The translations under genes and the position numbers were made by a program. The notes under the pieces are model-generated. The model searched no databases and was not told the DNA's origin. It was given only the letters and a program-made list of their open reading frames with translations. A DNA stretch of 64,000 nucleotides from JAQVEB01 sp028698105 (GTDB taxonomy: Bacteria; Bacteroidota; Bacteroidia; Bacteroidales; Dysgonomonadaceae), in the NCBI GenBank assembly GCA_964293155.1, contig CAXYYA010000014.1, positions 1 to 64,000 on the forward strand. The letters are read 5' to 3'. Shown in pieces: positions 32,246 to 41,690 of this stretch; position 1 is the first letter of the stretch, and each line of letters opens with the position of its first letter.

Positions 32246-34576
32246 TTATTTACAGAAAGATGGTCTTGAGCCCTGATCCTTCAAAACACTACTCATCGTA
32301 AGTTCGGCGGCTTCTTTGTCTGTCAGTATTCCTGCCCATTTTACCCGATGACTTGTGCCGGCACCTTGGCCGAAATTATTATATTCCGCATATCGCGCCG
32401 TCTTTTCGTTTTCCGGATTTCGCCAGTTCTCCCACCCTTCGGGATTGATTCCTTTGGGAAGGTCGCAATTCATAAAAACAGTCATGGCATACGCACGCCA
32501 CGGACGCCCCAAATACAGAGAGGTTACATCGTTGGCGAGCGTGATCTTGCATCGGTTGAAAATATACCCGTATCGTATGTTCTGCGGTGTGCTGGCCGCA
32601 GTGATGTAAGAGTTTTTCTTTGCGTGAATGGTGCATTTTTCGAACCAGGCAGTCGCCGAACCGAAAATAAAATCGGTGGTTCCCTCAATGTAGCAGTTGT
32701 TAAACAACAACCTGTTTCCACCGCCACCGGTATAAACCGTATCCTGATTACCCAACAACCGACAGTTATTCAACACGATTCGATCACCTTCGGTGTGCAG
32801 CGCGACGGCTTGTCCCAAAGGTTCGGCATTGTTTTCGATCGTCAGATTTTCGAGCCAAATGTCGCTACCTCTCACCTGCAGGGTGTAGGTGCGAAACGTG
32901 CCCATGTTGTTAATGTTGGCGTGATCGTTGTACGAAATGATCGTCTTGTCGCGTTCCTCACCCACGATTTTTACGTTTGTAACGTAATCGGGAATCACTA
33001 TTTTTTCGTGGTAAACACCGTTTTTGATAAAAATAACCGCCGTTCCGGCCGGATCAAAAGCGCGGACGGAATTTACGGCCTCCTGCACTGTCACAAAATC
33101 ACCTTTTCCGCTTTTGTCCACCACAACACGTTTGGCCTGTTGGCTGTTGAAAAACTTTTTTTCCATCTGAGGGAAAGAACAGCATTTTTGCCCCATAAGG
33201 TGCGATACGAGGCTGTTGAGATAAACTTCAAGGTAAGTATAGCCGACAGTATTTGTATCGGTGGCTTTTTTGCCGGGATGATTTTCTTCCAACCATCCGT
33301 CCGGAATGCCGTCGGCGTTAGAGTCCGTGTATGTATCGTACGTTTTGTATTCTGGCCAGCCACCGACGTCGTTCTGGCTATCAATCAACCCATTAGTGCT
33401 TCCATTCGATCCTTCGAAGGTGTATGAACGTTCTTTTACGTTTTTTATGTAGCGCTCATCGTGAATATCCCTCACCAACGAACATCCGCCGTAATTGAGC
33501 ACTTTCTCGTATGCAGTTGCTGCATCATCGGTTGCTATGGGCAAAAAATCAAATTCTTTTTCGGCAAGTATATCTTGTAACGTAATTTTTGGTGCGAATT
33601 TCTCGAATGTTGAGCCCATTTCCACTCCCAACTTATTATCGCGGGTTACTTCGGGATTTCCATCCAGGTAATTTCCTTCTACAAAAAAGTGTCCGTACGT
33701 TCCTTTGGGTTGCTTGTTCTCGCCGTTATCGGCATCGGGATTTAAAATACGCTTTTTTGAGCCGCTACTTGATGCAGGCCCATATTTGTAATAATTGTTG
33801 ATGATGTTGTAATTACCTCCTTCGGCAGCGTAGGCGTTGTTACTTCCCCAGTTGTAGATGACGTTATTGCGATAATCAACTTTTTCGAGATCAGGGCGAT
33901 TGGTATAACGGCTGCCACAAAAACGCGGGTTGCGGCTATCGTTGTGCGCAAACAGGTTATGATGAAACGATGCGTTATGTCCGCCCCATATTCCGCCGTA
34001 GCCGTGTTTCCCTTTTTTGTGAGCGGAGTTACGCAGACTCTCCGTAATAAAACACCATTGCATGGTGAAGTTTTCGTTGTCGTAAAACGAACTGATCTCA
34101 TCAACACTCCAACTCATGCTGCAATGATCAATAATAATGTTTTTATGATCCTTGCCGGAGAAAGCATCAATGCCTTCTTTTGCCCGGTCGCCCAACCGGA
34201 AACGCAAAAAACGGACAATGACGTTGTCGGCACTAATAACGGTTTCGTGATCGCTGATGCAGATGCCGTCGCCCGGAGCCGATTGTCCGGCAATGGTTAA
34301 GTCTCCGTTATTGATTTTCAACGGACTGGTGAGCCGGATATGCCCCGATACGCTGAAAAGAATGGTTCGGGGGCCTTTTTGTTTAATTGCCCAGCGCAAC
34401 GTGCCCGGTTCTTCGGTATCTTCCAATGAAGTTACATACAAAACTTTGCCGCCTCTCCCCCCCGTTGTGTACATTCCTGAACCTTCGGCGCCAGGAAAAG
34501 CGGGAGTTTGAGACAATAACGGCAACGTCGAAAACAAAACGAGCAAACCTAACCCAAAAAGAACAATCTTATTCAT
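32246..34576 (-). CDS. Pectate lyase PL1-pectin methylesterase CE8 fusion
   Basis: 776 residues, secreted (signal peptide to about residue 22). PL1 covers about 24-455: PAFPGAEGSGMYTTGGRGGK, IIIDHCSMSWSVDEISSFYD, HNDSRNPRFCGSRYTNR with the catalytic Arg, and a Ca-binding DSNADGIPDGW loop near 418. CE8 covers about 483-770: VDKSGKGDFVTVQEAVNSV, Gln589, Gln611-Asp612, Asp635 and LGRPW with Arg691/Trp693, all the expected catalytic residues. One protein can thus remove methyl esters and then cut the exposed chain. The two modules are close paralogs of the neighbouring PL1 gene and esterase fusion. 17 bases after GH105. Confidence 0.92.
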   Translation of the reverse strand: MNKIVLFGLGLLVLFSTLPLLSQTPAFPGAEGSGMYTTGGRGGKVLYVTSLEDTEEPGTLRWAIKQKGPRTILFSVSGHIRLTSPLKINNGDLTIAGQSAPGDGICISDHETVISADNVIVRFLRFRLGDRAKEGIDAFSGKDHKNIIIDHCSMSWSVDEISSFYDNENFTMQWCFITESLRNSAHKKGKHGYGGIWGGHNASFHHNLFAHNDSRNPRFCGSRYTNRPDLEKVDYRNNVIYNWGSNNAYAAEGGNYNIINNYYKYGPASSSGSKKRILNPDADNGENKQPKGTYGHFFVEGNYLDGNPEVTRDNKLGVEMGSTFEKFAPKITLQDILAEKEFDFLPIATDDAATAYEKVLNYGGCSLVRDIHDERYIKNVKERSYTFEGSNGSTNGLIDSQNDVGGWPEYKTYDTYTDSNADGIPDGWLEENHPGKKATDTNTVGYTYLEVYLNSLVSHLMGQKCCSFPQMEKKFFNSQQAKRVVVDKSGKGDFVTVQEAVNSVRAFDPAGTAVIFIKNGVYHEKIVIPDYVTNVKIVGEERDKTIISYNDHANINNMGTFRTYTLQVRGSDIWLENLTIENNAEPLGQAVALHTEGDRIVLNNCRLLGNQDTVYTGGGGNRLLFNNCYIEGTTDFIFGSATAWFEKCTIHAKKNSYITAASTPQNIRYGYIFNRCKITLANDVTSLYLGRPWRAYAMTVFMNCDLPKGINPEGWENWRNPENEKTARYAEYNNFGQGAGTSHRVKWAGILTDKEAAELTMSSVLKDQGSRPSFCK

Positions 34577-34593
34577 TTTATAACTTCTTTGTT

Positions 34594-35760
34594 TTATTTA
34601 TTCAGTAGTAAACTCAGTTTTATAAATGGCCCTACCACTTTTGCATCATTATCTCTCACCGGTTCCGAAATGTAATATTGGAAACTGCCGTCACGGTATT
34701 TGGGTTCTCCACCCAAACCGGCAACCGAACAGGCATCGGTGATGGAAATAGTGCCATCGGGGTTGTCAACGACAAATTGCCTGACAAATTGATCGTATGC
34801 TTCGATGCCTTTCGTTATGTATTCCGAGGGCAGATAGCCCAATTGTGCACCTTTCACCCACGTGTAAATAAACATGGCAGATCCGGTGGATTCAAGGTAG
34901 TTGCCTTTTTTATTACCCATATTTGTTACCTGATACCACATGCCTGTTTTCGCATCGCGAAACTTTTCGAGACTTGCCGACAGATCGTTCAGGATTTTTA
35001 GGATTTCGCCGCGTCGCGGATGATCTTGCGGGAAATAATCGAGCACATCCACCAATGCCATCATATACCACCCCATACTGCGCGACCAAAAATTGGGCGA
35101 ATGCCCGGTTTTTTGATCCGCCCAACGTTGTTTGCGGCTTTCGTCGTATCCGTGATAAAGAAGTCCGGTATTGCTGTCATACGTATCTTTGTATGCATCA
35201 ATAAGCTGCAACGCCACATCGTCGAAAAGTTCCGGTTCATTAAACGTGTAAGCATATTCAGCCAAAAACGGGCCGGCCATGTAAAGGCCATCCAGCCAAA
35301 CCTGATGCGGATATATTTTTTTGTGCCAGAAACCTCCTGTGGAAATGCGCGGATGCGTTTTCATCTGACTGCGCAGCAGTTCTATCGCTTTGCGATATTT
35401 GGGATTTTTGGTCATGGCATACACGGGAAACAGCATTTTGCCGGAATTAATCATATCTATGTTGTACTTTTCCAACACGTAAGTGAGAATTTCCCCCTTG
35501 TCGTTGATCATCGTATCGGCATAACTCACGGAATAATCGTAATATTTTCGGTCGGCTGTTTTTTTCCACACATCGAGAATTGCGCCCAATTCCAACCCTT
35601 GGCAGTAACTCCATTTAGGCGCTTTGGAGAAATCCACCATCCAGCTTTCGGGATTACGGATCATCTCCGATTCCGTCATTTTAATGTAATAAGGTGTTTG
35701 GGCTTTCGCTAAACTCAATGCCACGAATCCAAAAAAAACTAAAAGTGTTATTTTTTTCAT
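34594..35760 (-). CDS. Unsaturated galacturonyl/rhamnogalacturonyl hydrolase, GH105
   Basis: 388 residues from the ATG at 35760, where a signal peptide begins (MKKITLLVFFGFVALSLAKA). An (alpha/alpha)6-barrel enzyme that removes the 4,5-unsaturated uronic acid left by pectate lyases. Diagnostic: PHQVWLDGLYMAGPFLAEYA with the catalytic Asp, RSMGWYMMALVDVLDYFP, and the C-terminal SITDACSVAGLGGEPKYRDG followed by SFQYYISEPVRDNDAKVVGP. Family size fits. Its substrate would be the oligogalacturonides made by the PL1 enzymes of the same operon. Confidence 0.93.
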   Translation of the reverse strand: MKKITLLVFFGFVALSLAKAQTPYYIKMTESEMIRNPESWMVDFSKAPKWSYCQGLELGAILDVWKKTADRKYYDYSVSYADTMINDKGEILTYVLEKYNIDMINSGKMLFPVYAMTKNPKYRKAIELLRSQMKTHPRISTGGFWHKKIYPHQVWLDGLYMAGPFLAEYAYTFNEPELFDDVALQLIDAYKDTYDSNTGLLYHGYDESRKQRWADQKTGHSPNFWSRSMGWYMMALVDVLDYFPQDHPRRGEILKILNDLSASLEKFRDAKTGMWYQVTNMGNKKGNYLESTGSAMFIYTWVKGAQLGYLPSEYITKGIEAYDQFVRQFVVDNPDGTISITDACSVAGLGGEPKYRDGSFQYYISEPVRDNDAKVVGPFIKLSLLLNK

Positions 35761-35773
35761 TTTCAATATTTTA

Positions 35774-36556
35774 TCATTCTTTAAACAATGCAACTAAACC
35801 GCATATCTGCTGTCTTTGGGCTTCTTCCATGAAGAAATGAGCAACATCACGCGCCCCTTTTTCGTTAAAGTGCGTATTATTATCCAATCCGTCAGGATAT
35901 AATTTGCTTACTCCGGGAGGAAGTTTGTGGAAGTATTTTTTAGAACCTTCAACTCCTGCTTTTTGCAACCAATCCGATGTGATTTTTTCCATATCAATCA
36001 ACGGCACATTTTCCTGTTTCGCCACAGATCGAATAATATCGGGATAGCCGTCGTGGGTGGGCACAAGGTTACCGGTTTCATCGAATTTACGGCGTGCGAC
36101 AGCCGTGCAGAGGATCGGAAACGCGCCTTTCGCTTTTACTTCGTTCACGAAGGCCACAAAATTCAGCCGGAATTGTACCGGATTCGTGTAGCTTTTTTTT
36201 GTCGGTACTTCATCGTTATGTCCGAATTGAATAATCACGTAATCACCCTGTTTCGTGTTATTTATCAACTCCGTCCATAACCCTTCTTCCACAAAAGTCC
36301 GCGTGCTCCTTCCGTTTCGGGCATAGTTTACCACTTGTCCCTTGTCAGAAACAAATTCAGGTAACAACTGCCCCCATCCTCTTTCAAGAAAAGGTTCTTC
36401 GAGAGTCTTACCCGTAACCGAATCCGTCACGCTTTTAACCAACGGTTTATCGGCCATGGTAGAATCTCCGGCCATCAATATTTTTACTGGTTTGTTGGCC
36501 GTGAAACTTATGAATGACAACGTCAGTAAGAATAACAGAAAAACGTTCAGCTTCAT
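35774..36556 (-). CDS. SGNH rhamnogalacturonan/pectin acetylesterase, CE12-type
   Basis: 260 residues from the ATG at 36556, followed by a signal peptide (MKLNVFLLFLLTLSFISFTA). SGNH blocks: KILMAGDSTMADKP with the nucleophile Ser (I), a Gly block near GRSTRTF (II), IQFGHNDEVPTKK (III) and DGLDNNTHFNEKGARDVAHF with Asp/His (V). It removes acetyl groups from pectin so that lyases and polygalacturonase can act. 13 bases precede GH105, and GH28 ends 23 bases upstream. Confidence 0.9.
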   Translation of the reverse strand: MKLNVFLLFLLTLSFISFTANKPVKILMAGDSTMADKPLVKSVTDSVTGKTLEEPFLERGWGQLLPEFVSDKGQVVNYARNGRSTRTFVEEGLWTELINNTKQGDYVIIQFGHNDEVPTKKSYTNPVQFRLNFVAFVNEVKAKGAFPILCTAVARRKFDETGNLVPTHDGYPDIIRSVAKQENVPLIDMEKITSDWLQKAGVEGSKKYFHKLPPGVSKLYPDGLDNNTHFNEKGARDVAHFFMEEAQRQQICGLVALFKE

Positions 36557-36579
36557 TCCCAAAAATAACAATTATATTT

Positions 36580-38256
36580 TTATTTTACAATGATTTGCGT
36601 TTTATCTACATCCGTAGCAACGTTGATAAGATTATCGGGAATGCCGGTTAAGTGAACGCCAGCCGTTTTTTGTCCCGTTACCTCAACAACTTTTTGCGAC
36701 CCATTTTCTTTAAATCCGAGATTATTGCTTTGAAAATTCTTCACATCGTTTAGAATGTATGCAGGCCCTTCTTGAGGAATAACCGTAACATTTTTAAAAT
36801 CAATATCTTCTGATTCTGAGAGTTCTGCTCCGTATCGAGCAGTAATAAAGGCATTTTCGAGATTGATATTTTCGATGTTCATTTCCGGCAAGCCGTTAAA
36901 GAACATTGCCCTGCGTGCATTTCTCGACACCATATCTTTCACATAGATGTTTTTAAAAACAGGCGTTTCGTCGGTTACCGGAATTGCCGTTTCATCAGCC
37001 GGCATTTCGTCGCCATCGGCTAACGCTTCCGAAGCCGATTTGCCGCCGTAAAACAGATCGAACAAAAACGAATCTGTGGCAATATTAAACATGTAAATAT
37101 CTGATATATGAATATTCTCAACTACGCCACCTCTTCCTCGCCTGCTTTTGAAGCGAAGTCCAACATCGGTTCCAAGAAATTGGCAGTTTTTAACGGAAAC
37201 GTTTTTGACGCCACCAGACATTTCACTTCCGACCACAAAACCGCCATGCCCTTGGAATACCTTGCAGTTATCTACGATAAGATTTTCGGTTGGCCGGCCA
37301 CGCAAACGACCTTGTTCGTCTTTACCGGACTTTATGCAGATGCCATCGTCTCCGGAATCGAACAAACTGTTCACGATAATGGAATTTACGCAGGATTCCA
37401 AATCCAGTCCATCGCCGTTTTGCGCATAAGACGGGTTGCGCGAAAAGATACCATCAATAATCACATTCTCACACAACAACGGGTGAATAGTCCATGCCGG
37501 AGAGTTTTCGAACAAAACACCCTGCAGATACACATTTTTACACGCGATGAAACTTACCATTACCGGACGCAAGAAATCCTTGATCTCCAACCATTCTTCC
37601 TCCGTCATATCGGCTCGGGGCACATTCATATCGCTCATTTCAGCACCTTTGAGAGAACCTTCCGACGGATACCAATAATTGCCGTTTTTCACCACTCCAC
37701 CGGTAGAAATATGCTTTTTCCATTGACTTTCCGTCACCTTATCCTTTTTGAGCGGACGCCATGCCTCCCCGGAACCGTTTATGGAGCCTTCTCCCGTGAT
37801 AGCGATGTTTTCGAGATTTCTCCCTGAAATGGGCGATTGACACCGGCGCGTATCCAACCCCTCGAAGATGGTTTCAACCAACGGATACAAAGCGAAATCG
37901 GAAGAAAACAGGATCAAAGCGCCTTTCTCGAGGTGCATATTGATGTTGGATTTAAACACGATTGGCCCGGTAAACCACACGCCTTTGGGAACAATTAACG
38001 TACCGCCTCCTTTTTCCGATAAATCCTGTATGGCTTGGGCGAACGCGTCAGTGTTAAGGGTTATTCCATCGGGATTTCCACCGGCGTCCAGTAAATTTAC
38101 TTCGTTGTCGGGAAAGTCCGGTACATCTATTTTGGGCATCTCGAAAGGAAGATTTTCGTATAAATAACCGTATTTGTATGCTGTGTCGTCAGTTGTTTTA
38201 TTCGTGCATGACATTATGATAAGCGCACAAAGCAGTAGTGGGAATGTTTTTTTCAT
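36580..38256 (-). CDS. Polygalacturonase, GH28, lipoprotein
   Basis: 558 residues with lipobox Cys17 (LLLCALIIMSC). A right-handed beta-helix that hydrolyses polygalacturonan. Catalytic motifs: NGDGLDLES (Asn280/Asp282), SGDDGICIKSG (Asp303-Asp304), GHGGFVVGSEMSGG (His337) and GLRFKSRRGRGG (Arg368, Lys370). The N-terminal VNLLDAGGNPDGITLNTDAF resembles the usual GH28 lead-in. First enzyme gene after a strong terminator-like hairpin (38283-38337), so its expression may be set separately from SusC/D. Confidence 0.93.
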   Translation of the reverse strand: MKKTFPLLLCALIIMSCTNKTTDDTAYKYGYLYENLPFEMPKIDVPDFPDNEVNLLDAGGNPDGITLNTDAFAQAIQDLSEKGGGTLIVPKGVWFTGPIVFKSNINMHLEKGALILFSSDFALYPLVETIFEGLDTRRCQSPISGRNLENIAITGEGSINGSGEAWRPLKKDKVTESQWKKHISTGGVVKNGNYWYPSEGSLKGAEMSDMNVPRADMTEEEWLEIKDFLRPVMVSFIACKNVYLQGVLFENSPAWTIHPLLCENVIIDGIFSRNPSYAQNGDGLDLESCVNSIIVNSLFDSGDDGICIKSGKDEQGRLRGRPTENLIVDNCKVFQGHGGFVVGSEMSGGVKNVSVKNCQFLGTDVGLRFKSRRGRGGVVENIHISDIYMFNIATDSFLFDLFYGGKSASEALADGDEMPADETAIPVTDETPVFKNIYVKDMVSRNARRAMFFNGLPEMNIENINLENAFITARYGAELSESEDIDFKNVTVIPQEGPAYILNDVKNFQSNNLGFKENGSQKVVEVTGQKTAGVHLTGIPDNLINVATDVDKTQIIVK

Positions 38257-38282
38257 TTATGCAAAATTTGTGTATTTACAAA

Positions 38283-38337
38283 AAAAGCTAATCCGTTCTA
38301 CGTAAGCTTCAGCCAACTTAAAACGGATATAGCTTTT
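38283..38337 (-). terminator. Terminator or attenuator between the binding/transport genes and the enzymes
   Basis: On the minus strand AAAAGCTA.ATCCGTT pairs with AACGGAT.TAGCTTTT, about 17 bp with one bulge, followed by seven T. It lies in an 86-base gap of an otherwise tightly packed operon. No new promoter with TAnnTTTG is seen after it, which favours partial readthrough. Confidence 0.75.
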
Positions 38338-38342
38338 ACTGA

Positions 38343-39899
38343 TTATTGTATCCAGCGCGGATCACCGGTGCCTTTTGCTTTAAGTAATTCGTTGGTTACT
38401 GTAAAATCGCCATTGGAAGCATCAACAAATCCGGGATTTTCATTCATGGCCGAATCATCGTAGAAAAGGGCGCCGCTACCGGTTGCGGAAAACAATCCGG
38501 GCGCGTTAAAGAAGTTATTCCCACCAAATGTAGGCGTACTGTCTGTTTTACTTTGATTTGAGAACATTGCGGCTGTTTCTGCAACAATGGTGTTTGTAAA
38601 CGTTATTTCATTTGACACGAATCGAACGTAAAGCAATCGTTTTGTAGAAGAATTACTTACACCGTATAGTGTGCAATGATCCACAGTAATCGTCGCTGTC
38701 ATTCCGGGGAATGTGGCCGATGCATCATCGAAACGAATAAAATCTCTGTCGGGACAACTGTTGTAAACCGTGTTGTTCGTAAAATTCAATGCGTAATAAA
38801 AACCTTTTCTGGAATCCATGAAATCGCCGCCGGAGCATTGAATATCATGAATGATACAATTGTTGAATGTAATTGACTCAACTGTAGAAGCTACATTCAG
38901 ATAGAATAAGCCCTTCACGTAATTCATTATTTCACAACCTTCTACATCCAGACTCGCGTAATTCACACCTGATGTGTTGAAAATGAGCGATTGATTGCCA
39001 TCAATTAATCCGGTGCCATCCATCGTAACATCTTTCAACAATAATCCTGCTCCATCTTCAATAGAAATATATCCGTTCAGAACCGGTTTATTGTACGGAT
39101 AAACACCTTTTATCTCAATATTTTTATTGACAACAAACTTGTCCGCTGCACCATAGGTACCGGGGAACAAAGCGAAGGCATCGCCATCGTTTGCGGCTGC
39201 AAGCATGGCAAGGAAATCATCTTCAGGGTGAACAGGAATTGCGTTTCCGATGTCAACGAGAGTCATAAAATCAAGCACACCTCTCACTTTTGTCCCATTA
39301 TATAATGTTGCCGTATAGGACGTTTCACCAGTAAGACCATCTATGGTTGCTACACCGGCAGCCATTTCATCGGCAGTAACGGTATGTGTGATCCCACCCG
39401 GTTCAATACCGATTGCGGTAAGTTTTTTGCCGGGCGTCCATCGTAATGTAACTGACGTTGCTTTTAAATCACCATCTTCAAAAGGCAAGAATATATTTTC
39501 AGTTTCCGTTTCCACGAAAACACTCGACCATTTTGAGTCCGTTATTCCGGCAGCTACCGATTTTATGCGGATGGAATATTGCGTGTTCCCGTCTAAACCT
39601 CTGATGTAATAGGGTAACTGGTCAGCCGTTATCCCCTCGAACTGCAATACCGGCGTGCCGGTAAAAGTCAAACTATCGTCAGCGAAGACTTCAACGGTAT
39701 ATGAGTCGGCATTCCTGTTAGGAGACCAGCTTAACCTGACATCTGTCCGGTTAATTACAAATGCTTCCGGATTAACCGGTGAAAATACCCTGTCGTAATT
39801 TACCGATGTAATTTCTTCTGCTCTGTCATCTGCGCAACTGAAATTAAAAACGACAGTTGCTAAAATAAGGAGAACAAGGTAAATATTTTTTGTTTTCAT
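38343..39899 (-). CDS. Surface lipoprotein with Fn3 domains and beta-helix (DUF4957/DUF5123-type)
   Basis: 518 residues with lipobox Cys22 (ATVVFNFSC). Residues about 45-130 and 140-215 look like fibronectin type III folds (VRLSWSPNRNADSYTVEVFA, VTLRWTPGKK). From about 225 a right-handed beta-helix of the DUF4957/DUF5123 type follows (FPGTYGAADKFVVNKNIEIK, INGNQSLIFNTSG-type coils). No clear lyase residues are seen. Its start overlaps the SusD stop by 4 bases. The position directly after SusC/SusD is the usual place for a surface glycan-binding protein, so pectin binding is the best guess; a degenerate lyase is possible. Confidence 0.72.
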   Translation of the reverse strand: MKTKNIYLVLLILATVVFNFSCADDRAEEITSVNYDRVFSPVNPEAFVINRTDVRLSWSPNRNADSYTVEVFADDSLTFTGTPVLQFEGITADQLPYYIRGLDGNTQYSIRIKSVAAGITDSKWSSVFVETETENIFLPFEDGDLKATSVTLRWTPGKKLTAIGIEPGGITHTVTADEMAAGVATIDGLTGETSYTATLYNGTKVRGVLDFMTLVDIGNAIPVHPEDDFLAMLAAANDGDAFALFPGTYGAADKFVVNKNIEIKGVYPYNKPVLNGYISIEDGAGLLLKDVTMDGTGLIDGNQSLIFNTSGVNYASLDVEGCEIMNYVKGLFYLNVASTVESITFNNCIIHDIQCSGGDFMDSRKGFYYALNFTNNTVYNSCPDRDFIRFDDASATFPGMTATITVDHCTLYGVSNSSTKRLLYVRFVSNEITFTNTIVAETAAMFSNQSKTDSTPTFGGNNFFNAPGLFSATGSGALFYDDSAMNENPGFVDASNGDFTVTNELLKAKGTGDPRWIQ

Positions 39900-41671
39900 T
39901 TTAATTCGTTTGTTAATTGTCCGTTACTACTATCTATAAATGTCTGCCAAATAGGCCAATACTGATTTTCATCGGGATTATTCTGATAAAGTGCGTTAAT
40001 TAACGCCGATGTCAAATCGGTAGGATCAAACCAGGTTGTACTGCTTTCGTAATTCAAGCTTGCGCCAATTGCGTCGGTATCGCCGTGATTCAGTCCGTAA
40101 ATAATTAACGATTCATTGTCATCGGCTATTTTGTAATACAGTTTTTCGGGTAAATCGGCATAATGACCTTGACGATTGATAAGTTGTGCCATTTTTGTTT
40201 TGGCTTCATCCAATTTTGTTTTTAACATATTCCACCGGATAAGATCGGCCTTGCGGAGGCTTTCTCCTGCAAATTCCAACGCACGTTGATCTACAATGGC
40301 GTTGAAAAATGCCTCTTTACTTGCTGTGGCCTGCGTCATGTATGCAGATACTTTGTCCGCCGGAAGAGCCCTGTCTAATATCGGTTTTAAATATGGCGCT
40401 GCGTTGGCCGGGCCTTCTAACTCATTGATCGCTTCTGCGGCCATCAGGTAAACATCGGCTAAACGCATGTACTGCCAGTTGATGCCGTCATCATTGGTAG
40501 AGGTAACCCTTCGGGTCATCCACTCATAACGCAGTTTTCCAAAACACCAGGAATCAATACTCCTGAGTTGTTGATGACTCGGATTTGAGTTGGCCCATTC
40601 GTATGGTACGCAAGTGACATCACGGCGAACATCATTAACATCATAATCGTAAAATAGATAAGGTAACGGACCGTTTGTGCCTCCACGGGGTTGATCGGTA
40701 TATTGATCTTTGCTCCTGTGACGCACGCCTAATGTGTATAACACCCGACCGCGACCGGCCGCGAAAGGAATTTCCCAAAGCGATTCTTTTCCGGCAGTGA
40801 CGTCGTCCTGACATAACAATCTGAAATTTTGTTCGAAAGAACCTAATGTATTTGAACCTTGTTGGATTACTTCCACGCATTTATCTTTGGCGAGTTTATA
40901 CATTTTATCTACACTAAGTTCGGGATCGGTGCTCCGCCTCACACCGTCGCCTCGTTGAGAATAACCCGATGCGTATAACGCAATGCGAGCAATTAAGCCT
41001 TTCACGAAAGCCTTATTAACGCGTTCCGTGGTAGATGTTACCGCCGTTTCATTCGGCCAGGCTACTAAATTTTCTGCTTCGGCTAAATCAGCTAACAGCT
41101 GTTTATAAATTTCGTCCCGATTTTCCCGGGGTTGATACAGCGTTTCGGTAGTTATCGGTTCAAACCGGGCTGGAACATCCCCCCATGCTTTCACCAAATC
41201 GAGATAAATTACGGCTCGGAGCGTGAGTGCTTCACCCAACAATTGGGCCATTTTCGGATTCTCTTCTATATTGCCGAACTCGCGTAATCCTTCAATGGCT
41301 TTATTGGCGCGTTCTATACCTTCGTAAAACTTAGCCCAGGCGTTGTTGTCGGTATTCATTTGCGTGTTTGTTGGAGTTGCTCCATAGGTTACCAACGCAT
41401 ATTTGCTGTCGTCGTTCAACTGATCGGGAGCAATTCCGTTTAGCCATTCCACATCGCTGTTTATGCCATAATAAGGCAAGAAACGTCCCCGATACGAATT
41501 GGTTTCTCCAAATGACTGATGAATACCCATCACGGCACCTTCGGCCAGTGCCTCAATCGAAAGTACAACAGAGCCTTCGGCAGACGATTTGGAAGGTGCA
41601 TCCATGTTGCACGAACTAAACATTATTCCAAACGATAAAATCGCTATGTATGTTTTAATTATTATTTTCAT
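39896..41671 (-). CDS. SusD/RagB-type outer-membrane glycan-binding lipoprotein
   Basis: 591 residues with lipobox Cys21 (FGIMFSSC). It binds oligosaccharide at the cell surface and acts as a lid on SusC. RagB/SusD features: the helical TPR-like core (AQLLGEALTLRAVIYLDLVK, GDVPARFEPIT) and the C-terminal block DQRALEFAGESLRKADLIRW, which is the RHELAFEG/RKxDLxRW-type signature. 19 bases after SusC. Confidence 0.96.
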   Translation of the reverse strand: MKIIIKTYIAILSFGIMFSSCNMDAPSKSSAEGSVVLSIEALAEGAVMGIHQSFGETNSYRGRFLPYYGINSDVEWLNGIAPDQLNDDSKYALVTYGATPTNTQMNTDNNAWAKFYEGIERANKAIEGLREFGNIEENPKMAQLLGEALTLRAVIYLDLVKAWGDVPARFEPITTETLYQPRENRDEIYKQLLADLAEAENLVAWPNETAVTSTTERVNKAFVKGLIARIALYASGYSQRGDGVRRSTDPELSVDKMYKLAKDKCVEVIQQGSNTLGSFEQNFRLLCQDDVTAGKESLWEIPFAAGRGRVLYTLGVRHRSKDQYTDQPRGGTNGPLPYLFYDYDVNDVRRDVTCVPYEWANSNPSHQQLRSIDSWCFGKLRYEWMTRRVTSTNDDGINWQYMRLADVYLMAAEAINELEGPANAAPYLKPILDRALPADKVSAYMTQATASKEAFFNAIVDQRALEFAGESLRKADLIRWNMLKTKLDEAKTKMAQLINRQGHYADLPEKLYYKIADDNESLIIYGLNHGDTDAIGASLNYESSTTWFDPTDLTSALINALYQNNPDENQYWPIWQTFIDSSNGQLTNELK

Positions 41672-41690
41672 AATTGTGTGATATTTAAAA

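Noticed and set aside
32348..33427. Long open frame (359 codons) on the plus strand
   Set aside because: It lies entirely opposite the well-supported PL1-CE8 gene and shows no domain; it is a codon-use shadow.
37108..37827. Open frame of 239 codons on the plus strand
   Set aside because: Antisense to GH28 with all catalytic motifs on the other strand.
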